A model generated the notes under the pieces. The model made no database searches. It saw only the letters and a list, made by a program, of their open reading frames with translations, and had not been told where the DNA came from. The translations under genes were made by a program, and so were the position numbers. From NCBI GenBank assembly GCA_964489955.1, contig CAZBAV010000014.1:1-64000 (forward strand): 64,000 bases of DNA. Reading direction: 5' to 3'. Below are positions 16,514 through 25,632 of the stretch, piece by piece (the first letter of the stretch is position 1; the number at the start of each line of letters is the position of its first letter). The DNA comes from Leadbetterella sp964489955. GTDB lineage: Bacteria; Bacteroidota; Bacteroidia; Cytophagales; Spirosomataceae.

Positions 16514-17527
16514 TCATAGTTTACTGGTTTCTATGTTTCCTGTTGCTGGGTTGTAGACGTACAGTGTTAGATCATCTGAACTAACCGCAAAACATACAAT
16601 TTCATCTTTTAGATTTAAGCGTTTAACAGGGTTACCGTCCCAGTCAAAAACATAGATAGATTTACCAAACGTTTTATGATCCGGTTCTCTATAATTCCCG
16701 GACAACAACAGATACATATACTTCTGAGTTACATTCCCTTGTAGGTAACCAAAACGAGTTTCATTATTTATCTCCATGTGCTCTTGTCCGTTTTCGTCTC
16801 TAAATAAAGACATAGAAGGGCCAAAGCCCTCAGGGCCATACATAACCTTCTTTTCTTTTGTATCTAAATCATATAATTCCAGATAGTCTGCATGTCTATT
16901 CGCTAAAAAGAACTTGTTTCCATCTGGTTGTTTAAACATAAAACTTTCGTAGGCTTCCTTTTGTGCTAAGGGGTAATTTTCAGGATAAGGGAAAAAAGAC
17001 TCCGCTATTTTCTCTTGTTCTAAATCAATCTTATCGAATCTGAAAGGAGAGTCATTATCCCCACTGGCAATGAGAATTTTCTCCGAAAGGGGCTGTACAG
17101 CATAATAATGTCGGTATGGCATGGAAATCTCGCTGTACGCTGACTTGGAATCAGAGATGGGCGTATAAAGTATCTTTCCTTTCATTAAGTCAAACACCCA
17201 AAGCTTATCTCCAAAAATACCATGAGATAAAAAAGCAGAACTTTCTCCGGGACTTCTTCCTACTCGTACCTTGGAAGCTACCTTTCTTTTATTTTTTAAG
17301 CTATAAATAGAAAAGTGATAATCAGAATAATCATAATCCACCCTTGCAACTAATAGAGAGTCATTGTAGAGCTTTAAATTAAAGAGTGCAGTGTCCGGAA
17401 TTTTGAAGAAGCTTTGTGTAGTAATTTTTTTTTCAATAGGGAATTTGTCAAAAGTTCTATCAATAGCTTTTTGGCCATGACAGACAACTGTATGTGCGAA
17501 AAATAAGAGTAAATAAAAATACTTCAT
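16514..17527 (-). CDS. TolB-like 6-bladed beta-propeller protein (BF3164-type)
   Basis: A 337-residue secreted protein with signal peptide MKYFYLLLFFAHTVVCHGQ. Its body has propeller-blade repeats without enzymatic motifs: GDKLWVFDLMKGKILYTPI, DYLELYDLDTKEKKVMYG, KSIYVFDWDGNPVKRLNL. This resembles the TolB-like family found beside TonB receptors and GLPGLI proteins in Bacteroidota. It is 65 bases upstream of the GLPGLI gene in the same direction, so the three may form one envelope operon. Binding partner unknown. Confidence 0.75.
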   Translation of the reverse strand: MKYFYLLLFFAHTVVCHGQKAIDRTFDKFPIEKKITTQSFFKIPDTALFNLKLYNDSLLVARVDYDYSDYHFSIYSLKNKRKVASKVRVGRSPGESSAFLSHGIFGDKLWVFDLMKGKILYTPISDSKSAYSEISMPYRHYYAVQPLSEKILIASGDNDSPFRFDKIDLEQEKIAESFFPYPENYPLAQKEAYESFMFKQPDGNKFFLANRHADYLELYDLDTKEKKVMYGPEGFGPSMSLFRDENGQEHMEINNETRFGYLQGNVTQKYMYLLLSGNYREPDHKTFGKSIYVFDWDGNPVKRLNLKDEIVCFAVSSDDLTLYVYNPATGNIETSKL

Positions 17528-18223
17528 ACGTTTAAAAATTATCAGGTAATTAACTCATGATACCCTTCGTGTGTTTCTAAAAAATACAGAGCACTGGATT
17601 GAATAATTTTTGAAATAGACATTTTTCTAATTTGGATATAAAAAAACAAAGGAGTGTCTACTGAAGCGACTCTACTTATTACACACTTAGTACACCTTAT
17701 CGCTAAAATATTCTTCTATAAATCCTTTAAGTTTAAACTCTTTAGTAGTTGGATGTCTCTTGTGAGTTATCTGTAATAAAAAGTGAGAACACTAGTTTTT
17801 CTTTAGTTGAAAAAGCTAAATATAGAAATTATGTAGTTCTTAAGACCTATATATGGATATTTAATAAACCTTATTTTTTCATTTTTTTATTATGTGGTTT
17901 CTAACAAAGAAGAATTGACACTTCCGGAAGATTCTCCTAAAAGATTTAGAGATAAGAAAAGCTAGAGATAGAACATACTAAAGATTCAATGTCATTTAGT
18001 TAAATAGATTTAGACCTCACAGAAGTCAAAAGTTTATAGATAAGATGTACAAAAAACGTATTGTAACTTCGAAGGGCTTGGATGCAACGTATTCAAAATA
18101 AATATTAAAATCCGACGAATTTTTCTTAACTAAATGGCATAGAATAAAGATTACGCTCCAGTCATATTTAACTGAACTAAGAGGAATTTTAAGTTGTAGG
18201 TTTTACTACCGTGTGGTACTGTT
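17528..18223. other. Long AT-rich intergenic region
   Basis: About 700 bases without a coding frame that I can support, between the propeller gene and the convergent side of the DUF3298 gene. Very AT-rich with stops in all frames. I saw no tRNA, IS end, terminator with a good stem, or clear promoter box. Confidence 0.7.
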
Positions 18224-18985
18224 TTATGGTAAAAGAAAGGGTTCTAACTGTTCCCAGGTGAGCGTTACACTGGTTATTCCGGCCACTCCGGGTGCTATTG
18301 CATACTTATCAAAAAAGAAAGTAATTCCTTCGTTTTTAATAGCGAAGTTCTGGAAATTAGACCCGAAAAAGAAGCCATCGCATTGGCATTTTTCCTTATC
18401 AATAGTTTTGCCGTCTTTTTTTAAGTAGTCAAGGCCTAAACCGGCATATACAAAGTCTTTAATAAACATTTCACCACTTGAAAGAGCTGTTTCCGCCAAA
18501 AGTCTGGTGAGTTCTATATCCTTATAATCTTCAAATGATAAAATATCTTGAATGTCTACCTTCTTCCTGTTTTTATCAAAAACAAAACCTCTTACGGTAG
18601 ACATTCCGTTGGCTCCTCCCGTATATTCGTAGGAATTTAAGATATAGGACACGGTGTTAGATCTATCCGACACGAAGCGGTCGAAGTTCAGGTTATATTG
18701 ATATTTAATATCGGCTTTGTCAGGAAACTCGGCTTTGATTTTCATTTCTTCTTTATACACTTCACCATCCTTGCTCCATTCTTTTTGCTTTTCCGCCATT
18801 TTGCCTTTGGCAAATTCACGCATAACATTTTCCTTATCACGAGAGTCCATCGGGTATTCTATGGAAATGTCATAAAAATCGGAAGAATCGGAAAAGTTAG
18901 CCATACGTTCAGTACTATTATTGGTCTTAGAACAAGCTAAAAGCAACAATACAGAAAGAACAGAAAACAGGAATCTCATACTCAT
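18224..18985 (-). CDS. DUF3298 (RsiV-like) lipoprotein
   Basis: A lipoprotein of about 253 residues if it starts at 18985 (MSMRFLFSVLSVLLLLAC); an in-frame start 30 bases upstream adds ten residues with no signal-peptide character. The lipobox LLAC is followed by a mature domain. The block NTVSYILNSYEYTGGANGMSTVRGFVFD and the end TSVTLTWEQLEPFLLP match DUF3298/DUF4163, seen in the anti-sigma factor RsiV, whose extracellular part binds lysozyme. There is no cytoplasmic anti-sigma domain here, so a regulatory role does not follow. Confidence 0.8.
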   Translation of the reverse strand: MSMRFLFSVLSVLLLLACSKTNNSTERMANFSDSSDFYDISIEYPMDSRDKENVMREFAKGKMAEKQKEWSKDGEVYKEEMKIKAEFPDKADIKYQYNLNFDRFVSDRSNTVSYILNSYEYTGGANGMSTVRGFVFDKNRKKVDIQDILSFEDYKDIELTRLLAETALSSGEMFIKDFVYAGLGLDYLKKDGKTIDKEKCQCDGFFFGSNFQNFAIKNEGITFFFDKYAIAPGVAGITSVTLTWEQLEPFLLP

Positions 18986-19030
18986 TTTACTAAAGTGTAT
19001 AATTGAGCAACGCAAATCAGGATGGAAAAA

Positions 19031-19852
19031 TTACCAGTTCTTTATCAATTGGTCAATTTTCTCTAAAAGAAATTTACTTTTCGGTTCCATTTTGCCGCTT
19101 GCTATCACGTGACCGTCTATTTGGGTAATAGGCAAAACCCTTTTAGTGGTGCTGGTAGTGAAGACCTCATCCGCAGCCAAGGTTTCTTCTAAAGTTACGG
19201 GGCGTATTTCAATCTCGAAGTCATCCTTTGCCAATTGTAAAATCGTTTTTCGGGTAATTCCCTCTAGCACATTTTCATTAGGCGTGATAAGCTTATTGCC
19301 TTTAATAATAAAGACGTTACTGCGGCTTAGCTCACTTATTAAACCATCTTTATGGTAAAGGACATCCGTAACGCCTTTGGCCTTGAAATCATGGCGAAGG
19401 ATAAGCAGGTGCTTATAGTCGGTACTTTTTAGCATTGGTAAATCCCGCACAAACTCGTAGGTCATTACATGAATTCCTCTTTCATGCTCTCCGTGAACAT
19501 CATGGTGTAAGTCTTCCGAAATAATAAAGAAGTTGGGCTCCACCATACTTATAGAGTCTTCGGTAAACCCTCCGGTAAGTAGAAAGCGGAAAGCACAGTC
19601 TTTGCTTCCCGATTTTTCCAATAAATGCATCACAGTCTGGTAAGTTTGATCCTTACTTAAACTTATGGGAATTCGTAGAATGCTTGCCGACTGCTCAAAA
19701 CGATTCCAATACCAATCCCATTGGAATGGTTTACCGTTATAAGTCCTGAAATAATCAAACAAACCATAACCTCGGAGCACTCCGAGGTCATTGAAATGGA
19801 ATTGAGCGGTGGCAATTTCCGAAACCTTGCCATTTATCCAGCAGTGATGCAT
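19031..19852 (-). CDS. Class IV aminotransferase (PLP-dependent)
   Basis: A 273-residue fold-type IV PLP enzyme, the family of branched-chain aminotransferase, D-amino-acid transaminase and aminodeoxychorismate lyase. Visible: FHFNDLGVLRGYGLFDYFRTY (18-38), the region DLPMLKSTDYKHLLILRH with the candidate PLP lysine Lys142, and the ISELSRSNVFII block with conserved Glu174 (171-183). The C-terminal LEGITRKTILQLAKD and TTSTTKRVLPI are also typical. Which substrate it uses cannot be told. It is four bases from the end of ettA and on the same strand, so probably downstream in the same transcript. Confidence 0.88.
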   Translation of the reverse strand: MHHCWINGKVSEIATAQFHFNDLGVLRGYGLFDYFRTYNGKPFQWDWYWNRFEQSASILRIPISLSKDQTYQTVMHLLEKSGSKDCAFRFLLTGGFTEDSISMVEPNFFIISEDLHHDVHGEHERGIHVMTYEFVRDLPMLKSTDYKHLLILRHDFKAKGVTDVLYHKDGLISELSRSNVFIIKGNKLITPNENVLEGITRKTILQLAKDDFEIEIRPVTLEETLAADEVFTTSTTKRVLPITQIDGHVIASGKMEPKSKFLLEKIDQLIKNW

Positions 19853-19856
19853 TTTC

Positions 19857-21518
19857 TTATTGTAGTTTACGGTACTTTATTCTTTTTGGCGAAATATCTC
19901 CCAACCTTTTCTTACGGTTTTCTTCGTATTCAGAGAAATTCCCTTCAAACCAAACCACGTTTGAGTCACCCTCAAAAGCCAAAATATGGGTAGCTACACG
20001 GTCTAGGAACCATCTGTCGTGGGAAATCACAACGGCACAGCCAGCAAAGTTCTCAAGGCCTTCTTCCAGAGCACGTAAAGTGTTTACGTCCAGGTCGTTG
20101 GTAGGTTCATCCAGTAATAACAAGTTGCCACCCTCTTTTAGCATCATAGCCAAATGCACACGGTTTCTTTCTCCACCAGAAAGTACGCCTATTTCCTTTT
20201 CCTGGTCTCCGCCGGCAAAGTTAAACTTACTTACATAAGCACGGGCATTCATTTGCTTATTTCCTAGCATAATCCAGTCGTTACCTTCTGATATTAGCTC
20301 GTAAACCGTTTTATTGGCATCAAGATTATCATGCTCCTGGTCTACGTATGAGAGCTGAACCGTATCACCCACATCAAAGGTGCCTTCTAAAGGTTGTAGT
20401 TGTCCTGTGATGAGTTTAAATAGAGTAGTTTTACCCGCTCCATTTGGTCCAATTATACCCACAATTCCCGCAGGAGGCAGCGTAAAGTTTAGGTTTTCGT
20501 ATAAAAGACGGTCTCCAAAACCCATTTTAATGTTTTCTGCTTCTATAACTTTATTGCCCAACCTTGGTCCTGGCGGGATATAAAGTTCCAATTTCTCTTC
20601 CCTCTCTTTGGTGTCTTGGTTCATTAAGTTATCGTAAGCAGTCAAACGAGCCTTTGACTTGGCTGTACGGCCTTTCGGGCTCATTTTTACCCATTCTAAT
20701 TCACGTTCAAGGGTTTTTTGGCGTTTAGACTGTGATTTCTCTTCCTGTGCCAAACGTTTTTGTTTTTGGTCTAACCAAGAGGAGTAATTTCCTTTCCACG
20801 GAATACCCTCTCCACGATCCAATTCAAGAATCCAACCCGCAACATTATCCAAGAAATAACGGTCGTGGGTTACGGCTATTACCGTTCCTTTATATTGGTT
20901 AAGATGTTCTTCTAACCACAGTACAGACTCGGCATCCAGGTGGTTGGTAGGTTCATCTAGGAGAAGGACATCTGGTTGCTGTAAAAGTAATCTACAAAGA
21001 GCCACACGGCGTTTTTCGCCACCGGAAAGCGTAGAAATAAGTGAATCACTTGGCGGACAGCGAAGAGCATCCATAGCCCTTTCTAAGCGAGAATCCAGAT
21101 CCCAAGCGTCTAAAGCATCCAGTTTCTCTTGTACGTCGCCTTGTCTCTCCATTAACTTATCAAAATCAGCATCAGGCTCACCAAAAGCTTCGTTTATTTC
21201 GTCAAATTCTTTAAGAAGGGCCACAGTTTCAGCCGCTCCTTCTTCTACTATTTCTTTAACGGTTTTGTTTGGATCTAATTGGGGCTCTTGTTCTAATAGT
21301 CCAACTGTATATCCAGGAGAGAAAACTACCTCACCATTAATGTTTTTATCAATTCCGGCAATTATTCTTAATAGGGTTGATTTACCGGAACCATTAAGAC
21401 CCAATACCCCGATTTTTGCCCCATAGAAAAAGGAAAGGTATATATTCTTTAAAACTTGACGATTAGGAGGGATGATTTTACTCACTCCGGCCATCGAAAA
21501 GATGATTTGTTCACTCAT
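19857..21518 (-). CDS. ettA: Energy-dependent translational throttle protein EttA (ABC-F)
   Basis: A 553-residue ABC-F ATPase without membrane segments. Start at 21518 (MSEQIIFSMAGVSK) is chosen; an in-frame upstream start adds ten residues absent from the family. Two ATPase domains are seen in order: Walker A GLNGSGKST, signature LSGGEKRR, Walker B LLLDEPTNHLD; then GPNGAGKTT, LSGGERNR, LLLDEPTNDLD. The interdomain linker about residues 240-310 (KRQKTLERELEWVKMSPKGR) is the P-site tRNA interaction motif region. It binds the ribosomal E site and gates entry into the elongation cycle according to the ADP/ATP ratio. Divergent to the DUF349 gene. Confidence 0.95.
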   Translation of the reverse strand: MSEQIIFSMAGVSKIIPPNRQVLKNIYLSFFYGAKIGVLGLNGSGKSTLLRIIAGIDKNINGEVVFSPGYTVGLLEQEPQLDPNKTVKEIVEEGAAETVALLKEFDEINEAFGEPDADFDKLMERQGDVQEKLDALDAWDLDSRLERAMDALRCPPSDSLISTLSGGEKRRVALCRLLLQQPDVLLLDEPTNHLDAESVLWLEEHLNQYKGTVIAVTHDRYFLDNVAGWILELDRGEGIPWKGNYSSWLDQKQKRLAQEEKSQSKRQKTLERELEWVKMSPKGRTAKSKARLTAYDNLMNQDTKEREEKLELYIPPGPRLGNKVIEAENIKMGFGDRLLYENLNFTLPPAGIVGIIGPNGAGKTTLFKLITGQLQPLEGTFDVGDTVQLSYVDQEHDNLDANKTVYELISEGNDWIMLGNKQMNARAYVSKFNFAGGDQEKEIGVLSGGERNRVHLAMMLKEGGNLLLLDEPTNDLDVNTLRALEEGLENFAGCAVVISHDRWFLDRVATHILAFEGDSNVVWFEGNFSEYEENRKKRLGDISPKRIKYRKLQ

Positions 21519-21537
21519 AATGTTAAATAAAATGTAA

Positions 21538-21567
21538 TTTGTACACAAATATGGCGTTCTATCTTTG
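21538..21567 (+). promoter_or_regulatory. Bacteroidota-type promoter for the DUF349 gene
   Basis: TTTG (21538-21541), 18 bases, then TATCTTTG (21560-21567), matching the -33/-7 consensus. It would start a transcript about 70 bases before the ATG at 21646. Confidence 0.6.
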
Positions 21568-21645
21568 TAATGTGCAAAAAAAATATTTTTTTTACGTTTC
21601 GAACCAAAACATTATAATCTTTAATCGTAGCCACTCCTAAATATT

Positions 21646-22917
21646 ATGAAAGGCGTTACTTTAGAAAATGAATACGCTTACGTCCATGACGGTAAGGTAT
21701 TTTTGAAAGGATATTTAGATATGTCCGACAGACAAATTGGGGAAGTTAAAAATACCGATGAAGAAGCATTCGAGTATTTTGTAAAGAGGTATGAAATAGC
21801 AGTTTCAAAGGTCCAACAACTCGAGGAGGAAATTGAAACAGCTCAGAACAAAGGCTCTTTTCTGACAAAATTACGACAGCTGAGAAAGAGGCTATTAAAC
21901 TTCGATGGTATAGGGAACTTTCTTCCGCTACTAGATAAGTTAGACGTGCTAGAGAAGGGTTTAGTGGCCCTGATTGAGCATAATCAGGGGTCTAATCTTT
22001 CTATAAAAAGGCAGCTCATAGACGAAGCCCGCGTTTTTGAACACAGTACTGAATGGCAGGAAGCATCAGATGAACTTCAGGAAGTCCGTGCTAAATGGAT
22101 AAGAACAGGGCCTGTTGAGAAAGGTCTGAATGAAGCTATTGAGGAAGAATTTAAAACTATTCTTGACACTTTCTACCAAGCCAGAAAAGCTCACTATGAA
22201 GAGAAGAACCGAGTAATTGATGAAAGGATTTTCAAATACAATGAGCTTATTGCGAAATCTGAATTATTGGTAGGTAGGAAAGACTGGGACGAGGCTTTCC
22301 TGGATTTGAAAAACTACCAAACAGAGTGGAAGATTATCGGCGAGATTCCGCCGAAGGTTTTAAAAGCCTTATATAGGAACTTCAAGAGGCCCACATCTTT
22401 CTTCTATGAGAGATATTGTGCAGCCAAGGGAATACAGCCTAAGAGACGTATGGATCCTAGGGTGGAGGCTCAGATGAAAATGGTAAATGAGGTAGAAAAA
22501 CTTGCCGAATCTGAGGATCTATTTGCTGCTACAAACCGTGCCAAATTCTTATTAAATGAATGGAAAACTATAAGAATTCCTGCACATTTGGCAGATAGGA
22601 ATGTAGCTGAGAGGTTTAGGGCGGCTTGTGATAAGATATTCGAATTGAGTTATCTATATAAAGTTCTTGCTCGTAAGTATCCTACTTTTAGTTTCTTAAG
22701 TGATAAGCAGAAAGACCTTACAAAATACCGTGAAATGGAGAATATTGTGAGGCGTGCTCGTACTGATCTTGATGAACTGGAAAGGTCGTATCAGGGACAG
22801 CCGGCAGATCCAGAAATGGAGAAGATGATGCATTCTAACCTAAAGACTCAGAAAAGGAAATTACTCATGAAAGAAGTAATTCTGGAAGAATTGAGGCAGA
22901 AGGCAGCATCTGTATAA
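21646..22917 (+). CDS. DUF349 domain protein
   Basis: A 423-residue cytoplasmic, helix-rich protein. Tandem DUF349 modules are visible as repeats around charged helices ending in W: EWQEASDELQEVRAKWIRTG (145-164), DWDEAFLDLKNYQTEWKIIG, and DLFAATNRAKFLLNEWKTIR. The family is widespread in Bacteroidota and of unknown function. An N-terminal coiled coil (about 40-75, VQQLEEEIETAQNKGSF) precedes the modules. A stem-loop follows the stop. Confidence 0.87.
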   Translation: MKGVTLENEYAYVHDGKVFLKGYLDMSDRQIGEVKNTDEEAFEYFVKRYEIAVSKVQQLEEEIETAQNKGSFLTKLRQLRKRLLNFDGIGNFLPLLDKLDVLEKGLVALIEHNQGSNLSIKRQLIDEARVFEHSTEWQEASDELQEVRAKWIRTGPVEKGLNEAIEEEFKTILDTFYQARKAHYEEKNRVIDERIFKYNELIAKSELLVGRKDWDEAFLDLKNYQTEWKIIGEIPPKVLKALYRNFKRPTSFFYERYCAAKGIQPKRRMDPRVEAQMKMVNEVEKLAESEDLFAATNRAKFLLNEWKTIRIPAHLADRNVAERFRAACDKIFELSYLYKVLARKYPTFSFLSDKQKDLTKYREMENIVRRARTDLDELERSYQGQPADPEMEKMMHSNLKTQKRKLLMKEVILEELRQKAASV

Positions 22918-22931
22918 AATGTATATATAGT

Positions 22932-22958
22932 AAGAGTGGTAGCCCGTCTACCACTCTT
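22932..22958 (+). terminator. Stem-loop after the DUF349 gene
   Basis: An 11-bp perfect stem (AAGAGTGGTAG / CTACCACTCTT) with loop CCCGT, followed by only a weak T-run (TAAGTTT). Probably a terminator; it also argues against a WbqC start inside it at 22936. Confidence 0.7.
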
Positions 22959-23004
22959 TAAGTTTAAGAAAAACGCAAAATCTTTGAATCTGTACAGTAA
23001 GAAA

Positions 23005-23709
23005 GTGGCTATTATGCAGCCCTATTTCCTGCCTTATATTGGTTATTTCCAATTAATTAATGCGGTAGATGAGTTTATTGTATATGACAATATCCAGTTC
23101 TCTAAAAAAGGGTGGTTTCATAGAAATCGCATGCTTCAAAACAGCAAAGACGAGTACTTTAGCCTTACTTTAAAGAAGGACTCAGACTACCTTGATGTAA
23201 AAGACCGGAGTCTAAGTGACGGCTGGTCTACAGATAGAGATAAAATCCTGCGGAAAATTAATGAGAATTATAAAAAGGCTCCTTTTTTTAGAGAAGTGTA
23301 TCCGCTAATTGAAGAGATTTTTCTCTACTCAGAGAGTAACTTGTTTGCATATATTTACCATTCACTTCAGAAGCTGTGTAGGTATTTGGGGATAAATACA
23401 CCATTGACTGTTTCTTCTACTATAGACATAGACCATACCCTAAAGAGTCAGGCAAAAGTACTTGAGTTAACAAAAGCGGTAGGAGGAGACTTTTATTTGA
23501 ATCCTATTGGGGGGCTGGAGCTGTACAATACCCAGGATTTTGAAAAAGAAGGAGTAACTTTGCGGTTCCACAAAGCCAGGCCTGTTACTTACAAACAGCT
23601 AGGTGGAGATTTTGTTCCATGGTTATCTATTTTAGACGTTTTAGCATTTAATCCTAAAGAGCAGGTTATGGAGTGGTTAAATGAATTTGATATTGTAGTA
23701 AAAGGATGA
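23005..23709 (+). CDS. WbqC family protein
   Basis: About 234 residues, beginning with the WbqC hallmark AIMQPYFLPYIGYFQLI. The longest frame starts at 22936 inside a terminator stem, so it is rejected; the GTG at 23005 gives a family-like start, and the TTG at 22984 or ATG at 23014 are alternatives. Other family blocks: DEFIVYDNIQFSKKGWFHRN and FYLNPIGGLELYNTQDF. WbqC-like proteins occur in O-antigen and surface-polysaccharide clusters and are thought to act in modification of sugar nucleotides or glycans; the reaction is not settled by this sequence. The stop overlaps the ATP-grasp-HAD start by 4 bases (ATGA), so the two are coupled. Confidence 0.86.
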   Translation: MAIMQPYFLPYIGYFQLINAVDEFIVYDNIQFSKKGWFHRNRMLQNSKDEYFSLTLKKDSDYLDVKDRSLSDGWSTDRDKILRKINENYKKAPFFREVYPLIEEIFLYSESNLFAYIYHSLQKLCRYLGINTPLTVSSTIDIDHTLKSQAKVLELTKAVGGDFYLNPIGGLELYNTQDFEKEGVTLRFHKARPVTYKQLGGDFVPWLSILDVLAFNPKEQVMEWLNEFDIVVKG

Positions 23710-24995
23710 ATAAGCAAACCAATGTATTGGTGTATCCAAGCGGAGCAGAGAGTGCTCTGGAGATACATTTGGCGTTAAAAGATGTAACAAATATCCGTTT
23801 AGTAGGAGCGTCTAAACGTATAGATCATGCCCGGATGGTTTATGAAAGTCAATATGATGGTTTTCCTTCTATAGAAGAAACAGGTTTTATAGATGCACTA
23901 AATGAGCTTATAGAAAAGGAAAATATAGATCTTATTTTGCCTACGCATGATACGGTATTGCTTTATATGGCCAAAAATCTGAGTAGGATAAAAACCAAAG
24001 TGGCACTTCCAGGATTGGAGCAGGCGGAGATTTGCCGAAGTAAGAAAAAAATATATAAGCTTTTCGAAGGATTTGATTTTAATCCTACTGTTTATCCGGC
24101 TATAAACGATATTCCTGCTTATCCCGTATATGCCAAGCTAGATGAAGGGCAGGGGAGTAAGGGAGCTTTTGTAGTAAACTCCAGGGAAGAATTAGAAGCC
24201 TTACCGGATCTGGAGAACTATGTGGTAATGGAGCTTCTTCCGGGAGAGGAGCTTACGGTAGACTGTTTTACAGACCGACACGGAAATGTGAAGTTTGTGG
24301 GGCCAAGGTTACGTTTGCGGGTTTTTGATGGTGTTAGTGTAAATAGTAGGAGCGTAGAAGCTACAGAAGAGATTCAGGAATACGCTAAAATTGTTTCGGA
24401 TAAAATTGGTATTCGGGGAGCATGGTATTACCAAATAAAGCGAGACATTAATGGTAAGTTTAAATTACTGGAAGCCTCGGTAAAAGTGGCAGGAAGTATG
24501 AATTTGTACCGTGGTTTAGGGGTGAATTATCCATTGCTGATGGTGTATGATTATATGGGGTATGATGTAGATATTTTTTCTAATGAGTATCCAATAGAGG
24601 TAGATAGGGCTCTTACTAGCCGGTATATTGTAGGTTTGGAGTATGATACTATCTATATAGATTTTGATGATACTATTACTAAAAACGGTAGGGTAAATCA
24701 AAACGTGATGATGTTTGTGTACCATCAAATAAACAAAGGCCGTACTTTAAAGCTTATCACCAAACACCAAGGAGATTTGGATGCCACATTGGAGAGTTTA
24801 GCTATACATAAAGGTCTTTTTGCAGAGATTATTCATATTCCAATGGAAGATCAAAAGTATAAGTACATTACAGAAACGGAGCGTGTGATTTTTGTAGATA
24901 ATGCGTATGGAGAAAGAAGGAAAATAAAAGAGAAGTTAAATATCCCAGTGTTTGATGTGGATGCTTTGGGGACATTAATTGATTGGAGAGAATAA
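23706..24995 (+). CDS. ATP-grasp protein fused to a HAD-like phosphatase domain
   Basis: A 429-residue, two-domain cytoplasmic protein. Residues about 1-300 are an ATP-grasp ligase: a carbamoyl-phosphate-synthase-like pre-domain (VLVYPSGAESALEIHLAL), ATP-binding PVYAKLDEGQGSKGAF (140-155), EELTVDCFTD, and the metal-site segment LLEASVKVAGSMNL (254-267). Residues about 312-429 are HAD-like: motif I YIDFDDTIT (Asp319, Asp321), Lys353 and the late FVDNAYGERRK (396-406). ATP-grasp enzymes join a carboxylate to an amine; HAD domains remove phosphate. Coupled with WbqC, it suggests ATP-driven decoration of a surface sugar, possibly with an amino acid. The exact substrate is not known. Confidence 0.83.
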   Translation: MNKQTNVLVYPSGAESALEIHLALKDVTNIRLVGASKRIDHARMVYESQYDGFPSIEETGFIDALNELIEKENIDLILPTHDTVLLYMAKNLSRIKTKVALPGLEQAEICRSKKKIYKLFEGFDFNPTVYPAINDIPAYPVYAKLDEGQGSKGAFVVNSREELEALPDLENYVVMELLPGEELTVDCFTDRHGNVKFVGPRLRLRVFDGVSVNSRSVEATEEIQEYAKIVSDKIGIRGAWYYQIKRDINGKFKLLEASVKVAGSMNLYRGLGVNYPLLMVYDYMGYDVDIFSNEYPIEVDRALTSRYIVGLEYDTIYIDFDDTITKNGRVNQNVMMFVYHQINKGRTLKLITKHQGDLDATLESLAIHKGLFAEIIHIPMEDQKYKYITETERVIFVDNAYGERRKIKEKLNIPVFDVDALGTLIDWRE

Positions 24996-24996
24996 G

Positions 24997-25020
24997 AAAA
25001 GGCCGCTAATGCGGCCTTTT
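24997..25020. terminator. Bidirectional terminator
   Basis: Perfect stem AAAAGGCCGC / GCGGCCTTTT with loop TAAT between the convergent ATP-grasp-HAD and YceI genes. Confidence 0.92.
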
Positions 25021-25023
25021 ATA

Positions 25024-25578
25024 TTATTTCATGAATGGTCCTGAAACTCTTAATTGGATTTCCTCTCCGATTCTTGGGCCTGCAGGGCCAACTCCGTGCT
25101 CAATTCTTTTAACAACACCTGTTACACTTACACCTACCGCTTTTTTGTCTCTGGCATCTACTGGTCCTTTGATAACTGCGTCTAATGTAATTGTTTTTGT
25201 TACACCTCTCATAGTAAGGTCTCCAGTGATTTTGTAGTTCTCTCCAGAAACTTTCTTTACAGAAGTGCTTTTAAATGTTACTGTTGGGAATTTTTCAGCA
25301 GAAAAATAATCATCTGCCTTTAAATGGTTGTCACGTCTTTCGTTTCCAGTGCTTATAGATGCAACCTCCGCCGAAAATTCAATAACTGCATCTGAAAAAT
25401 CGTCTTTAGAAGAAGTGATTTTTGCGTCAAATTTACCGAAGTTTCCTGCTAGCTCCGATACTCCCATATAAGGTACCACAAATCCAACGCTAGCATGTCC
25501 TTTGTCTAAAGTCCAGTCTTGGGCAAACGTGGCCGTTGTGAATAGAGCTACCAAAAGGGATAAAAGTACTTTTTTCAT
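25024..25578 (-). CDS. YceI family periplasmic protein (first copy)
   Basis: A 184-residue exported protein: signal peptide ending TTATFAQ (20), then an 8-stranded lipocalin-like barrel. YceI blocks are visible: WTLDKGHASVGFVVPYMG, FDAKITSSKDDFSDAVIEFSA, FPTVTFKSTSVKKV, YKITGDLTMRGVTKTITLD. YceI proteins bind polyisoprenoid or similar lipids in the periplasm; their role in stress resistance is proposed. The next gene upstream (25633-26172) is a divergent paralogue, so the two come from an old tandem duplication. Confidence 0.93.
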   Translation of the reverse strand: MKKVLLSLLVALFTTATFAQDWTLDKGHASVGFVVPYMGVSELAGNFGKFDAKITSSKDDFSDAVIEFSAEVASISTGNERRDNHLKADDYFSAEKFPTVTFKSTSVKKVSGENYKITGDLTMRGVTKTITLDAVIKGPVDARDKKAVGVSVTGVVKRIEHGVGPAGPRIGEEIQLRVSGPFMK

Positions 25579-25632
25579 AAGTTGAAAATAATTATTGGTT
25601 TTATTCTGATATAAAATTAGGTTACAAAAGTG

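Noticed and set aside
17528..18223. Possible decayed gene or RNA gene in the long AT-rich gap
   Set aside because: Stops in all frames, no cloverleaf or repeated ends visible; nothing I can support.
22936..23004. Upstream start of the WbqC gene
   Set aside because: The extra codons overlap a perfect terminator stem and have no similarity to the family's N-terminus.
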